Shown: positions 20,363 through 30,048 of the stretch, in pieces
How positions within the stretch are numbered: position 1 is the first letter of the stretch
How the letters are laid out: every line of letters begins with the position of its first letter
Origin: Gammaproteobacteria bacterium
GTDB taxonomy: Bacteria > Pseudomonadota > Gammaproteobacteria > Pseudomonadales > Balneatricaceae
Direction of reading: 5' to 3'
NCBI GenBank assembly: GCA_030748435.1
Contig: JASMLZ010000015.1
Coordinates: forward strand, 1 to 64,000
Length of the DNA: 64,000 nucleotides
Notes under the pieces: model-generated
What the model saw: only the letters and a program-made list of their open reading frames with translations
What the model was told of the DNA's origin: nothing
Databases searched by the model: none
Program-made: the position numbers and the translations under genes

Positions 20363-21517
20363 ATGGTTGTTTCGCCGGTACCGCAGTTGCCGCCATTAAG
20401 TCTGTATATCCATGTGCCCTGGTGTCTGCAGAAGTGTCCTTATTGTGATTTTAATTCCCATGCTATGGGGCCGCAGCCTGTGCCCGAGCAAGCCTATGTA
20501 GACAAGCTTTTGGCTGACTTGGAGACTGAGGCAGTGTGGGCACAGGGTCGACCTTTGCAGAGCATTTTTATTGGTGGTGGTACGCCTAGTCTGCTATCAG
20601 CTGAAGCCCTGACGCAGTTGTTGCAGGGCGTGCGTCAGCAACTCGATTGTGAGGCTGCCATGGAGGTTACTCTGGAAGCCAACCCGGGAACTTTTGAGGT
20701 GGCGCGTTTTGCCGGGTTTCGAGCAGCTGGTGTAAACCGACTTTCTATTGGTGTGCAGAGTTTTGATGATGGCTGTTTGCAACGTCTGGGGCGGGTCCAT
20801 AATGCCCAACAAGCACAAACTGCTATTACTGCTGCGCAAACTTTGGGCTTTGAGCATATCAATGTGGACCTTATGCATGGTTTGCCCGGGCAAAGTCTGG
20901 CTATGGCTGAGGCTGATCTGGAGCAGGCCATAGACTGTGCGACGGATCACCTATCCTGGTATCAGCTGACTCTGGAGCCAAATACCTTATTTTATAGCCA
21001 GCCACCGGTATTGCCCGATGAAGATGCGTTGGTGGATATTCAGGATCGCGGTCAAGCACTCTTGCAGTCTGCAGGCTTTGCTCAGTATGAAGTATCTGCT
21101 TGGTGTCAGCCAGGTAATACAGCACGTCATAATCTTAATTATTGGCAGTTTGGAGACTATCTGGGTATTGGCGCTGGTGCCCATGGCAAGGTGTCCAGTA
21201 TTAACGATGGGCACCTTGAAGTACAGCGGCGGGTTAAGCTGCGCCAACCCAAGGCCTATCTGCAAAGTATGCAACCATTGGCCGCAAATGATTATGTAGC
21301 AGTAGCAGATTTGCCTCTGGAGTTTTTTATGAATGTGCTGCGTTTGCGCCAAGGGGTGCCAGAGAACCTGTATGCCCAGCGCACAGGTTTGGCTCTACAC
21401 CATGTAGGTGCTTTAAACAGGCTTAGGCAACGTGGCTTATTGGTTGCCGAACGCCTGCAAACCACCGCTCTGGGCTGGCGTTTTTTAAATGAAGTGTTAG
21501 CCGATTTTGAGAGTTAG
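20363..21517 (+). CDS. hemW: HemW-like radical SAM protein
   Basis: Radical SAM heme chaperone, formerly annotated as an oxygen-independent coproporphyrinogen oxidase. 384 aa. The cluster motif CLQKCPYCDFNSH (CxxxCxxC), GGGTPSLL, GVQSFDD and LMHGLPGQ are present. The CxxxCxxC followed by D-F-N-S matches HemW rather than HemN. Same transcriptional direction and close spacing as rdgB, an arrangement kept in many gammaproteobacteria. Confidence 0.94.
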   Translation: MVVSPVPQLPPLSLYIHVPWCLQKCPYCDFNSHAMGPQPVPEQAYVDKLLADLETEAVWAQGRPLQSIFIGGGTPSLLSAEALTQLLQGVRQQLDCEAAMEVTLEANPGTFEVARFAGFRAAGVNRLSIGVQSFDDGCLQRLGRVHNAQQAQTAITAAQTLGFEHINVDLMHGLPGQSLAMAEADLEQAIDCATDHLSWYQLTLEPNTLFYSQPPVLPDEDALVDIQDRGQALLQSAGFAQYEVSAWCQPGNTARHNLNYWQFGDYLGIGAGAHGKVSSINDGHLEVQRRVKLRQPKAYLQSMQPLAANDYVAVADLPLEFFMNVLRLRQGVPENLYAQRTGLALHHVGALNRLRQRGLLVAERLQTTALGWRFLNEVLADFES

Positions 21518-21521
21518 TAGA

Positions 21522-21968
21522 CTATTGTTCAATATAGAAAGTTTGGCTGAATTTTAGCGGTATGGCTGGAGCATGTGGGTCAGGCTGTATACGGATATCA
21601 AATTGCCACATTTCGGCCTCACTAAAGCGCAGTTCTGCAATATAGTAAATAGCCCCTGGTTCGACAATTTGCTGGAACTCCAGAGGGTAAATTTGCCCCA
21701 CCAGATTCTTACGCTGCCCCGCAACCATGGCCATTAAGGGTTTGTTGTCGTTACTATCCAATACCGATATATTTACCAGAGCGCGGTTACGTGCCCGGGT
21801 AAAACCCAGTGCTTGAGCTATTTCTGGTGTCACCAGCATGGTGTTAAAGGCGTTGTAGTGAATCTGGTAGTCCCTTGTTTCCAGTAGCTGTTCGGCATGG
21901 GTGAGGCTACCAGCCAAGCTGCTGACACAGACCATAAGAGTAATAAGCAAGGCACGAAACAAGGACAT
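21522..21968 (-). CDS. DUF4426-family secreted protein
   Basis: About 148 aa from MSLFRALLITLMVCVSSLAGSLTHAEQ, a clear signal peptide with cleavage expected after THA. The mature part (YQIHYNAFNTMLVTPEIAQALGFTRARNRALVNISVLD) resembles DUF4426 proteins, which lie near rdgB/hemW/yggT/metW in pseudomonads. Function is not known. It is convergent with hemW, only 4 bp apart. Confidence 0.8.
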   Translation of the reverse strand: MSLFRALLITLMVCVSSLAGSLTHAEQLLETRDYQIHYNAFNTMLVTPEIAQALGFTRARNRALVNISVLDSNDNKPLMAMVAGQRKNLVGQIYPLEFQQIVEPGAIYYIAELRFSEAEMWQFDIRIQPDPHAPAIPLKFSQTFYIEQ

Positions 21969-22168
21969 GGGCAACTCTGAAGTGATAAAATGAGGCTTCT
22001 ATTTTCCTAGAAAAGGTGGTCTATTGGCAAGGGCAGTATGTAACTCCAATAATGCTACCAGACCAAGCTATCAGTGCCTAACTGCGGAATTTGGGTTTCA
22101 GGTTTTGTGTGGTTGTGAGAAACTAGGCCTGTGTATTCGAGTTATCAATATAAGTTGAGTTTTAATCC

Positions 22169-22750
22169 ATGCATCAAGCCGCTGTTTTTCTAGTGCAAAC
22201 CCTGCTGGGCTTGTACGTTATGATTTTACTGATCCGTTTTTTATTGCAACTGACACGAGCAGACTTCTATAACCCCATCTCGCAGGCATTGGTAAAGATT
22301 ACCCAGCCAGTGGTGAACCCGTTGCAGAAGCTGTTGCCCCGTGCCGGGCGTATCAGCTTGCCAACCCTGATTATGGCGCTGGTGGCCCAGGCTATTTTGA
22401 TTGCCTTGGTGTTTATGTTATCCGGGTTGGGTTGGCCCGAGCCAATCAGTGTATTGATTTGGAGTCTGATTGGCTTGGCTTCACAGTTGTTGGATATTCT
22501 TTTCTTTGCGGTTTTGGCTGGCATTATATTGAGTTGGGTAGCGCCTCAGAGTTACCATCCAGCCACCCTGCTATTGCACCAGATAACGGCACCAGTAATG
22601 GCGCCGGCACGGCGTCTATTGCCTAATTTAGGCGGCCTGGATTTTTCACCCATTGTGGTGTTTATTGCGATCAATTTAATTGAAATGATGGCCATTTACC
22701 CATTGGCCCGGGCTTTTGGTATGCCGCGTGGGCTGATTGTTGGTCTTTAA
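22169..22750 (+). CDS. yggT: YggT-family membrane protein
   Basis: 193 aa with two YggT repeats, each a pair of hydrophobic segments: LLGLYVMILLIRFLLQLTRADFYNPISQALVKITQPVVNPLQKLLP and later DILFFAVLAGIILSWVAPQ...LLHQITAPVMAPARRLLPNLGGLDFSPIVVFIAINLI. YggT proteins are linked to cell-shape or osmotic functions but have no settled mechanism. About 200 bp of upstream sequence separates it from the divergent DUF4426 gene; xseB follows after 18 bp. Confidence 0.92.
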   Translation: MHQAAVFLVQTLLGLYVMILLIRFLLQLTRADFYNPISQALVKITQPVVNPLQKLLPRAGRISLPTLIMALVAQAILIALVFMLSGLGWPEPISVLIWSLIGLASQLLDILFFAVLAGIILSWVAPQSYHPATLLLHQITAPVMAPARRLLPNLGGLDFSPIVVFIAINLIEMMAIYPLARAFGMPRGLIVGL

Positions 22751-22768
22751 CTGCTAGGATAGTTAAGT

Positions 22769-23023
22769 ATGAGTGCAGAAGATTTTAATTTTGAAGCCTC
22801 CTTGCAACAACTGCAGCAGTTGGTGCAGCAAATGGAGCAGGGTAAATTGTCGCTGGAAGAATCCATGCAGGCTTTTGAACAGGGTATAGCCCTTACTCGG
22901 CAATGCCAGCAAGCACTGGATAAGGCTGAGCAAAAGGTGCAGACGCTGATGCAGGACGCGACAGGCAAGCTGGTAGAGCAGCCTTTTACTGCTCAGGCAG
23001 ATATTGACAAGGAACAGGGATAA
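22769..23023 (+). CDS. xseB: Exodeoxyribonuclease VII small subunit
   Basis: 84 aa helical small subunit of ExoVII, which trims single-stranded DNA together with XseA (not in this window). FEASLQQLQQLVQQMEQGKLSLEESMQAFEQGIALTRQCQQALDKAEQKVQ is diagnostic. First gene of the conserved xseB-ispA-dxs operon; 9 bp to ispA. Confidence 0.95.
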   Translation: MSAEDFNFEASLQQLQQLVQQMEQGKLSLEESMQAFEQGIALTRQCQQALDKAEQKVQTLMQDATGKLVEQPFTAQADIDKEQG

Positions 23024-23032
23024 GGACGAACC

Positions 23033-23920
23033 GTGTCGGGAGCCATGTTTTTACAACGGGCACAGGTCCGTGTTGAAGAAAGCCTGCAACAAGCCATTGC
23101 GCAGTGTCAGACCAGCCCCCGTTTGGCGGAGGCTATGGCATACAGCTGTTTGGGCGGTGGCAAACGTATTCGTGCGGCACTGGTTTATGCGGCGGCCCAT
23201 GCTTGTCAGGCGGGCCCTCAGCAACTGGACCAGATAGCGGCGGCTGTCGAGGCTCTGCATGCCTATTCTTTGATACATGATGACTTGCCGGCTATGGATG
23301 ACGATGATCTGCGGCGCGGTAAGCCTACCAGCCATATTGCCTTTGACGAGGCGACGGCCATTTTAGCGGGGGATGCCCTGCACAGCCTGGCCTTTGAATT
23401 ATTGGCTGCCTGCGCTGGTGAATATATCAGCTCTAAGCAAGCTCTACAGATGGTACAGGCTCTGGGCCAAGCAGCTGGTGCCAAGGGCATGGTAGCTGGA
23501 CAAATGCTGGATATGGCTGCCGAGCGGCAAGCCGTGGAATTGCCTGCATTGGAATTGCTACATACCCACAAAACCGGCGCTTTGATTAATGCCAGTATTC
23601 AGTTGGGTGCTCTGGCAGCAGGTGACGTTAGCCAGCAACAGTTAACCGCCCTGCAAACCTATGGGCAGGCTGTTGGTTTGGCTTTTCAGGTGCAGGACGA
23701 TATTCTGGATATTGAAAGTGATTCAGCAACTCTGGGTAAATTACAGGGTGCGGACTTGGCCCGAGGTAAGTCTACCTATCCGTCTTTATTGGGCATGGAG
23801 GCGGCCAAGGAACTGGCTCAGGAGTTGCTGGAAAAAGCCCTGCTCAGCTTGGATATATTTGCTGAACGGGCAGTCTATCTGGAATATCTGGCGCGTTTAA
23901 TTGTGACCCGTAAGAGCTGA
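23033..23920 (+). CDS. ispA: Farnesyl diphosphate synthase
   Basis: Condenses IPP with DMAPP/GPP to farnesyl diphosphate. 295 aa from a GTG at 23033, preceded by AAGGA; an ATG four codons later (23045) is an alternative. First Asp-rich motif DDLPAMDDDDLRRGKPT and second QVQDDILDIESD are intact, with GGKRIRAAL and GQMLDMAAE in place. It sits between xseB and dxs, so isoprenoid supply and synthesis are co-expressed. Confidence 0.95.
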   Translation: MSGAMFLQRAQVRVEESLQQAIAQCQTSPRLAEAMAYSCLGGGKRIRAALVYAAAHACQAGPQQLDQIAAAVEALHAYSLIHDDLPAMDDDDLRRGKPTSHIAFDEATAILAGDALHSLAFELLAACAGEYISSKQALQMVQALGQAAGAKGMVAGQMLDMAAERQAVELPALELLHTHKTGALINASIQLGALAAGDVSQQQLTALQTYGQAVGLAFQVQDDILDIESDSATLGKLQGADLARGKSTYPSLLGMEAAKELAQELLEKALLSLDIFAERAVYLEYLARLIVTRKS

Positions 23921-23925
23921 TTAGC

Positions 23926-25686
23926 ATGCCACCTGCCGCCCGCAATATTCCCACTTCGCGACCCTCGACCCCCTTACTTGATAAGATTCAGAATGTGGTT
24001 GATCTGCGTGCCTTGCAGATGCAGCAATTAGCGCAATTGGCCCATGAACTGCGCCAGTATTTATTATATTGTGTTGGTCAGACAGGTGGTCATCTGGGTG
24101 CTGGCTTAGGTGTCGTAGAGCTAACTATTGTTCTGCACTATGTGTTGGATACGCCTAATGATCGTCTTATCTGGGACGTTGGCCATCAGGCCTACCCACA
24201 TAAAATCCTTACCGGCCGCAAAGATGCCATGCTTGGCATGCGTCAGGCGGGTGGTTTAGCACCTTTCCCCAAGCGTGATGAAAGCCCTTTTGATTGTTTT
24301 GGCGTAGGTCACGCCAGTACTGCCATCAGCGCCTTATTGGGTATGTCCCTGATCGATGGGCAGCAATTGCAGCACGTGGCTGTGGTTGGTGATGGTGCTC
24401 TAACTGGCGGTATGGCTTTTGAAGCGCTGCATCATATGGCCCATAGTCAAGCCAATGCCTTGGTAATCGTTAATGATAACGACATGTCGATTAATGCCAA
24501 TCAGGGCGGTGTAGCTAAGTTTCTCGATGAAACCGGTGCGGATGGAGGGCCCAAGGCCTGGTTTACTGCCCTTGGTTTTACTTATGCCGGGCCAGTGGAT
24601 GGTCACGATATTGACAGCTTGCTGAAACATATACAGGACTTGTTGCGGTTACCTGGACCCAAGTTGCTACATATACACACTATTAAGGGTAGAGGTTATG
24701 TGGCGGCGGAGCAGGACCCAGTGGGTTATCATGCCATCGACAAAATAGACCCTATTCATCACCAGCCAGCAGATGTGGGTGCCAGTTATGCTCAGATATT
24801 TGGTGACTGGGCTTTAGGCTTGGCCGCCAAGGATCCGCGTTTACAGATGATCACTCCAGCCATGGTTGGTGGTTCCGGTTTGTCAGTTTTTGCTGATCAA
24901 TATAATGAGCGTTTACATGATGTGGCCATAGCCGAGCAGCATGCAGTAACTTTGGCAGCGGGTATGGCTTGTGCTGGGGCCAAGCCGGTGGTGGCGATCT
25001 ATTCAACCTTTTTGCAGCGTGGTTATGATCAGTTGGTGCATGATGTGGCACTACAGAATCTGGATGTGTTATTTGCTATAGACCGCGCTGGCGTAGTAGG
25101 TGAAGATGGTGCCACACACACAGGGGCCTATGATATTGGCTACTTAGCCTGCCTACCGAATATGCTGCTGATGGCACCCAGCAGTGCTCAGGAAGCCACA
25201 GCTATGTTGCAGTTGGGCTATGATCATGAGGGCCCTGCAGCCGTACGCTATCCGCGAGGAGCGGCGCCAGAGGGTGCGATGGTCGCAGATCTTACTATTG
25301 GCCAATCGCATGTGCTGCAGCAGGGTAGCAGAGTAGCCATACTTAACTTTGGTGCTCTATTGGCAGCGGCGGCAGAGGCTGCTGCCAGCCACCATGCCAC
25401 GCTGATTGATATGCGCTTTGTTAAGCCATTGGATTACAACAGGCTGCAGCAGCTACTGGACTATGATCTTTGGGTAACAGTAGAAGACCATGCTGTAACT
25501 GGCGGAGCTGGCGCTCTAGTGGCCCAGTGGCTGGCCCAACAAACATGTGCTGAACAACCAAAATTGATTAATCTGGGGCTGCCAGATAAGGTTTTGGCTC
25601 ATGCTACTCGGCACCAAATATTGGTTGAGTCGGGATTAACTTCTGCTGGTATAGCAGCAGCTATTAGTCATACCTTGACGGTTTAA
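23926..25686 (+). CDS. dxs: 1-deoxy-D-xylulose-5-phosphate synthase
   Basis: First enzyme of the MEP isoprenoid pathway; thiamine-diphosphate enzyme joining pyruvate and glyceraldehyde-3-phosphate. 586 aa, somewhat shorter than the usual 620 or so, yet all key parts are visible: HLGAGLGVVELTIVLHYV, WDVGHQAYPHKILTGR, GVGHASTAISALLG, the ThDP motif GDGALTGGMAFEAL...NDN, KGRGY, and DRAGVVGEDGATHTGAYD. Its TAA stop lies inside the TTTAA target duplication of MITE copy 2, which starts at the next base. Confidence 0.95.
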   Translation: MPPAARNIPTSRPSTPLLDKIQNVVDLRALQMQQLAQLAHELRQYLLYCVGQTGGHLGAGLGVVELTIVLHYVLDTPNDRLIWDVGHQAYPHKILTGRKDAMLGMRQAGGLAPFPKRDESPFDCFGVGHASTAISALLGMSLIDGQQLQHVAVVGDGALTGGMAFEALHHMAHSQANALVIVNDNDMSINANQGGVAKFLDETGADGGPKAWFTALGFTYAGPVDGHDIDSLLKHIQDLLRLPGPKLLHIHTIKGRGYVAAEQDPVGYHAIDKIDPIHHQPADVGASYAQIFGDWALGLAAKDPRLQMITPAMVGGSGLSVFADQYNERLHDVAIAEQHAVTLAAGMACAGAKPVVAIYSTFLQRGYDQLVHDVALQNLDVLFAIDRAGVVGEDGATHTGAYDIGYLACLPNMLLMAPSSAQEATAMLQLGYDHEGPAAVRYPRGAAPEGAMVADLTIGQSHVLQQGSRVAILNFGALLAAAAEAAASHHATLIDMRFVKPLDYNRLQQLLDYDLWVTVEDHAVTGGAGALVAQWLAQQTCAEQPKLINLGLPDKVLAHATRHQILVESGLTSAGIAAAISHTLTV

Positions 25687-25933
25687 CCTAAAAACCTCAG
25701 TTGAACACAGGATTTGCGCTGAGAGACAGGGCCGCAAAACAAGGCGTCGCTCGCAGGCAATGGCCGTAGCCCTTGGCAAGAGCGGCAACGATGGTTTGTG
25801 GTTTTGAATCCAGCGCAAAACAGTGTAGCATTTTTGCACTCACCCACTGGGTGAATAGAACAGATCGCCATTCTATTTACATTTCAATGCCTTACGAAAG
25901 ATATAAGCGATCAACTGAGGTTTTTAGGTTTAA
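25682..25933. mobile_element. 242-bp MITE-like element, copy 2, with TTTAA target duplication
   Basis: Element proper 25687-25928, same 18-bp terminal inverted repeats as copy 1 and roughly 95% identical to it by eye. The 5-bp duplication TTTAA (25682-25686 and 25929-25933) supplies TAA to dxs on the plus strand and TAA (from TTA) to ribA on the minus strand. Before insertion the two convergent genes must have shared these bases. The element now forms the whole dxs-ribA intergenic region. Confidence 0.94.
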
Positions 25934-26517
25934 TCCAGTAGATGATCGAGCTTGTCGGCTTTAGTGGCCAGATAAGCATTATTGTGGCTGTTTTTACCCA
26001 CTTGAATTGCTTCGCGGGCTGTCACAGGTATGCCCAAGTTGGTTAAGGCGTTTATCTTACGTGGGTTGTTGGTCATTAGGCGCACTGATTGTACGCCCAG
26101 ATGATCCAGCATAGCCTTGGCCATTTCATAGGTGCGTTCGTCAGCATTAAAGCCCAGCTTTTCATTGGCCTCTACGGTATCGGCTCCCTGATCCTGCAAG
26201 TTATAGGCTTTGATCTTGTTGATCAAGCCGATGCCTCGGCCTTCCTGACGCAGGTAAAGCACTACTCCCTGGCCTTGGTCGGCGATGCGTTTTAAGGCTT
26301 CGTTAAGTTGAAAGCCACAATCGCAGCGCATGCTAAACAAGGCATCACCAGTTAGGCACTCAGAATGCATACGCATAAGTACGCCTGTTTGTGCCTGCAG
26401 GTCGCCCATAGTCAAAGCAATATGTTCTTTGCCAGATTCACTATCGGCAAAACCGTGCATGTCAAAGGTACCAAAAGGCGTTGGCAATTTCGATGTGGCA
26501 ACGTGTAAAACTGACAC
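25930..26517 (-). CDS. ribA: GTP cyclohydrolase II
   Basis: First step of riboflavin synthesis from GTP. 195 aa, stand-alone (not fused to RibB). Zinc-binding Cys cluster [20 protein letters not shown], catalytic [20 protein letters not shown] and MTNNPRKI are intact. Stop codon lies in the right-hand target duplication of MITE copy 2. I see no FMN riboswitch in the 316-bp upstream region. Confidence 0.96.
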   Translation of the reverse strand: MSVLHVATSKLPTPFGTFDMHGFADSESGKEHIALTMGDLQAQTGVLMRMHSECLTGDALFSMRCDCGFQLNEALKRIADQGQGVVLYLRQEGRGIGLINKIKAYNLQDQGADTVEANEKLGFNADERTYEMAKAMLDHLGVQSVRLMTNNPRKINALTNLGIPVTAREAIQVGKNSHNNAYLATKADKLDHLLD

Positions 26518-26833
26518 TGGCGAGCCTCTGCTATATTTAGTTGGGATTATTCCGGGGGAACCCTGTCACATCATTATATACGACGATTTTTTGCCTTGTC
26601 TTGTTGGTGCTCAAGATTTGGCCCAGCAGTTCCCTGAATTATAGGGTGGCATACAATAGCATAATTGCCAAATGGGGAAAATATTTGCCAGTGTCATTTC
26701 CTTGAAAAATGTACCATGTGAAGTGGTTTTTTCGACTAAATAGCATTTTTCCCTGCCAGTGACTCAATTTACGCATTAGAAACCGTTATAATTGCCCGCA
26801 ATAATTTTTCCTTTGTCTTTATATAGGTGCTGA
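26518..26833. promoter_or_regulatory. Divergent ribA/ettA intergenic region with a TATAAT box
   Basis: 316 bp between divergent starts. A perfect TATAAT at 26787-26792 lies about 42 bp before the ettA start; a TCAATT 17 bp upstream is a weak -35. No riboswitch, tRNA or repeat is evident in the remainder. Confidence 0.35.
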
Positions 26834-28492
26834 ATGGCTCAATTTGTCTATACCATGAACCGCGTAGGGAAGGTGGTGCCTCCCAAACGAGAGATCCTCA
26901 AAGATATCTCTTTGTCGTTTTTCCCCGGCGCCAAGATTGGTGTGTTAGGCCTGAACGGCTCGGGCAAGTCTACATTGCTGAAAATCATGGCAGGAGTGGA
27001 TCAGGAATATAATGGTGAGGCGCGCGCGCAAGCGGGTATTAATGTCGGCTATCTGCCCCAAGAACCACAGTTGGATGACAGCAAGACGGTGCGTGAAGAG
27101 GTTGAAGAAGCCCTGAGTGAAGCCACTGATGCCTTGGTAAAATTGGATGAAGTCTATGCTGCCTACGCTGACCCAGATGCCGACTTTGATGCCTTGGCGG
27201 CGGAGCAGGCCCGTTTGGAAAATATTATCCAAGCTACTGATGCCCATAATCTGGAGCGTACTTTGGAAGTGGCGGCGGATGCTCTACGTCTGCCAGACTG
27301 GGAGGAGAAAATTGCCCACCTCTCAGGTGGTGAGCGCCGTCGAGTGGCCTTGTGTCGTTTGTTGTTGAGCAAGCCGGATATGCTCTTGCTGGACGAGCCT
27401 ACCAACCATCTGGATGCTGAGTCTGTAGCCTGGTTAGAACGTTTCCTGGTGGATTATAATGGCACTGTGGTAGCGATTACCCATGACCGTTACTTCCTCG
27501 ACAATGCTGCCGGCTGGATTCTGGAGCTGGATCGTGGCCACGGTATTCCCTATGAGGGTAACTATTCCTCATGGTTAGAACAGAAAGAACAGCGTTTGCT
27601 GCAAGAGGGCAGGCAGCAGGCTTCCCATGAAAAGGCTGTAAAATCTGAATTGGAGTGGGTACGCAGTAATGCCAAGGGCCGGCAGGCCAAATCCAAGGCC
27701 CGTCTGGCCCGTTTTGATGAATTAAATTCGCGCGAATTTCAGGCCCGCAACGAGACTCAGGAAATCTATATTCCACCTGGCCCACGTCTTGGTGACAAGG
27801 TTATTGAAGTGCAGGGTGTTAGCAAAGCGTTTGGCGACAAGGTGTTGGTAGAAGACCTGAGCTTTAGTATGCCTGCTGGCGCCATAGTGGGCGTTGTGGG
27901 TGGTAACGGAGCCGGTAAATCCACACTGTTTAAGATGCTCACGGCTACAGAACAGCCAGATAGTGGCACTATTGATATAGGTAGCACTGTAGAGCTTGCC
28001 TATGTGGATCAGATGCGTGAGCTGGATGGCTCCAAGACCGTATGGGAAGAGCTGTCCGATGGGCAGGACATTATTACCGTAGGTAATTATCAGGTGCCTT
28101 CTCGCGCCTATGCCGGACGGTTTAACTTTAAAGGTTCGGATCAGCAAAAATTTGTACAGGACCTGTCTGGAGGTGAACGTAATCGCTTGCATTTGGCCAA
28201 GTTGCTAAAACAAGGCGGCAATGTGCTGTTGCTGGATGAGCCAACCAACGATCTGGATGTGGAAACCTTGCGTGCTCTGGAAGAGGCTTTGTTAGCTTTC
28301 CCCGGCGCTGCTATTGTTATCTCCCATGATCGCTGGTTCTTGGACCGCATTTGTACCCATATTCTGGGTTATGAAGGTGATTCCAAAGCCACCTTCTTTA
28401 CTGGTAACTATACGGAATATGCTGAAGACTATAAGCAGCGTACGGGCAAAGACCACCAGCCAACACGGGTTAAGTACAAGAAACTGGCCTAG
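26834..28492 (+). CDS. ettA: Energy-dependent translational throttle protein EttA (ABC-F)
   Basis: Ribosome-associated ABC-F ATPase that gates the first translation cycle according to ATP/ADP. 552 aa, normal length. Two ABC domains: Walker A GLNGSGKST with signature LSGGERRRVALCRLLL and Walker B LLLDEPTNHLD; then GGNGAGKST, LSGGERNRLHLAKLL and LLLDEPTNDLD. The P-site-tRNA interaction linker (KSELEWVRSNAKGRQAKSKARLARFDEL) lies between them. No membrane segments. Convergent with proC. Confidence 0.96.
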   Translation: MAQFVYTMNRVGKVVPPKREILKDISLSFFPGAKIGVLGLNGSGKSTLLKIMAGVDQEYNGEARAQAGINVGYLPQEPQLDDSKTVREEVEEALSEATDALVKLDEVYAAYADPDADFDALAAEQARLENIIQATDAHNLERTLEVAADALRLPDWEEKIAHLSGGERRRVALCRLLLSKPDMLLLDEPTNHLDAESVAWLERFLVDYNGTVVAITHDRYFLDNAAGWILELDRGHGIPYEGNYSSWLEQKEQRLLQEGRQQASHEKAVKSELEWVRSNAKGRQAKSKARLARFDELNSREFQARNETQEIYIPPGPRLGDKVIEVQGVSKAFGDKVLVEDLSFSMPAGAIVGVVGGNGAGKSTLFKMLTATEQPDSGTIDIGSTVELAYVDQMRELDGSKTVWEELSDGQDIITVGNYQVPSRAYAGRFNFKGSDQQKFVQDLSGGERNRLHLAKLLKQGGNVLLLDEPTNDLDVETLRALEEALLAFPGAAIVISHDRWFLDRICTHILGYEGDSKATFFTGNYTEYAEDYKQRTGKDHQPTRVKYKKLA

Positions 28493-28504
28493 GCTACAGA
28501 TGGC

Positions 28505-29329
28505 CTATGTAAACAGCTTTGCCAACTCCTGTGAGCGCTGATAGGCAGCGCCCATGGCGTTGGCAATGGTAGCCTGATAATCACTTTCGGCAAAGCTGCG
28601 CAGGGCTTGTTCAGTCGTGCCCTTGGGTGAAGTGACGGCCACCCGCAACTGGGCTGGGGATTGATCACTATGCTGTGCCATAGTAGCTGCCCCAAGGGCT
28701 GTTTGTAATACCAGAGCCTTGGCCTGTTGCTGATCCAGACCCAACTTCTCTGCACCGGCAATCATGGCTTCCATCATCAAAAAATAATAAGCCGGGCCAC
28801 TGCCTGATACAGCAGTTACCGCATCAATAAGTGTTTCCTCCGGTAGCCAAATACTAATGCCGACGGCCTGCATAATCTGCTCTGCCATAGCCTTTTGCCG
28901 GTCACTTACCTGCCCATTGGCATATAGACCACTGGCACCCATGCCGACCAATGCTGGTGTATTAGGCATGCAGCGGACGGTGGCGCAGTCACTGCCTATC
29001 CAGCCAGTGATGGTGTTGGCAAGAATACCGGCTGCAAGTGAAATTATAAGGTGTCGCTGGGGCTCGATAGCGCTAGCCAGTTGGCTAATAGTGGTCTGCA
29101 TCATCTGTGGTTTAACCGCCAGAATAATAATATCAGCCTGCTGGCAGGCGGCCTGATTATCCATGCTGGTGCCAATACCTGTGTCAGCGGCCAGTACTGC
29201 CAGCTTACTGGCAGTACGGCCAGTAGCAATAATCTGCTTGGCATCATAGCCTTGCTGCAGCAGGCCTTTAATAATGGCTTGGGCCATATTACCGGCACCA
29301 ATAAAAGCCAGAGTTGGCGCTTGTGACAT
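28505..29329 (-). CDS. proC: Pyrroline-5-carboxylate reductase
   Basis: Last step of proline synthesis, NAD(P)H-dependent. 274 aa. N-terminal Rossmann motif FIGAGNMAQAIIKGLL, LAVKPQMM, RCMPNTPALVGMGASGLY, and the C-terminal signature with VTAVSGSGPAYYFLMMEAM and VTSPKGTTEQAL (SPGGTT in many homologues; Lys here at the second Gly). Follows yggS by 11 bp. Confidence 0.95.
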   Translation of the reverse strand: MSQAPTLAFIGAGNMAQAIIKGLLQQGYDAKQIIATGRTASKLAVLAADTGIGTSMDNQAACQQADIIILAVKPQMMQTTISQLASAIEPQRHLIISLAAGILANTITGWIGSDCATVRCMPNTPALVGMGASGLYANGQVSDRQKAMAEQIMQAVGISIWLPEETLIDAVTAVSGSGPAYYFLMMEAMIAGAEKLGLDQQQAKALVLQTALGAATMAQHSDQSPAQLRVAVTSPKGTTEQALRSFAESDYQATIANAMGAAYQRSQELAKLFT

Positions 29330-29340
29330 AATTAAATCCT

Positions 29341-30048
29341 CTACTTTATTGGGGTGGCTGACGACCGGGCGGCACGCGCACCAAATATATCTGTACCGAT
29401 ACGCACCATGGTAGCACCATGGGCGATAGCCAACTCCAGATCAGCAGACATACCCATGGATAGCTGGGTAAGCTGCGGATACTCTGGCTGCAACTGATCT
29501 CGAGCCTGGGCCATAGCGGCAAATGCCTGTGCCTGTACAGACACAGGTTGATTGGCAGCAGGAATACACATCAGCCCTGCCAGTTCAAGTTTGGGTAAAG
29601 TGTTTACTGTGGCAGCTAGAGCGGGTAAGTCTGCCAGACTAACGCCGGATTTATTGGCTTCATTACTAATATTAACCTGTATACAAACCTTTAATGGTGG
29701 CAGTTCCTCAGGACGCTGATCATTAAGGCGTTGGGCGATTTTTTCCCGTTCCAAAGTATGCACCCAGGCAAAATTTTCCGCGATGGCCCTGGTTTTGTTA
29801 CTTTGCATAGCACCGATAAAGTGCCAGACAATATCGGTATGGGTATTGGCGGCAATTTTATCCAGAGCATCCTGTAGATAATTTTCACCAAAATCACGTT
29901 GCCCCTGAGCATAGGCTTCCAGCACCATGCTTAGAGGTTTGGTTTTGCTGACCGCCACCAGTCGCACCTGCTGTTGTGGACAGGCAGCTTTTATACAGGC
30001 GCGATAAATACGTTGCTTGACTGCTAATAACTGTTGGGTAATGCTCAT
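29341..30048 (-). CDS. yggS: YggS/PROSC-family PLP homeostasis protein
   Basis: 235 aa PLP-binding protein that keeps free pyridoxal phosphate in balance; no enzymatic activity is known. The PLP Lys is in LVAVSKTKPLSMV; FGENYLQDALDKI, WHFIGAMQSNKTR, CIQVNISNE, LMCIPA and LSMGMSADLELAIAHGATMVRIGTDIFG follow in family order. Paired with proC as in most gammaproteobacteria. Confidence 0.95.
   Translation of the reverse strand: MSITQQLLAVKQRIYRACIKAACPQQQVRLVAVSKTKPLSMVLEAYAQGQRDFGENYLQDALDKIAANTHTDIVWHFIGAMQSNKTRAIAENFAWVHTLEREKIAQRLNDQRPEELPPLKVCIQVNISNEANKSGVSLADLPALAATVNTLPKLELAGLMCIPAANQPVSVQAQAFAAMAQARDQLQPEYPQLTQLSMGMSADLELAIAHGATMVRIGTDIFGARAARSSATPIK

Noticed and set aside
26518-26833. 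FMN riboswitch upstream of ribA
   Set aside because: The conserved RFN element sequence (AGGATAAGG-like blocks and multi-helix layout) is not present.
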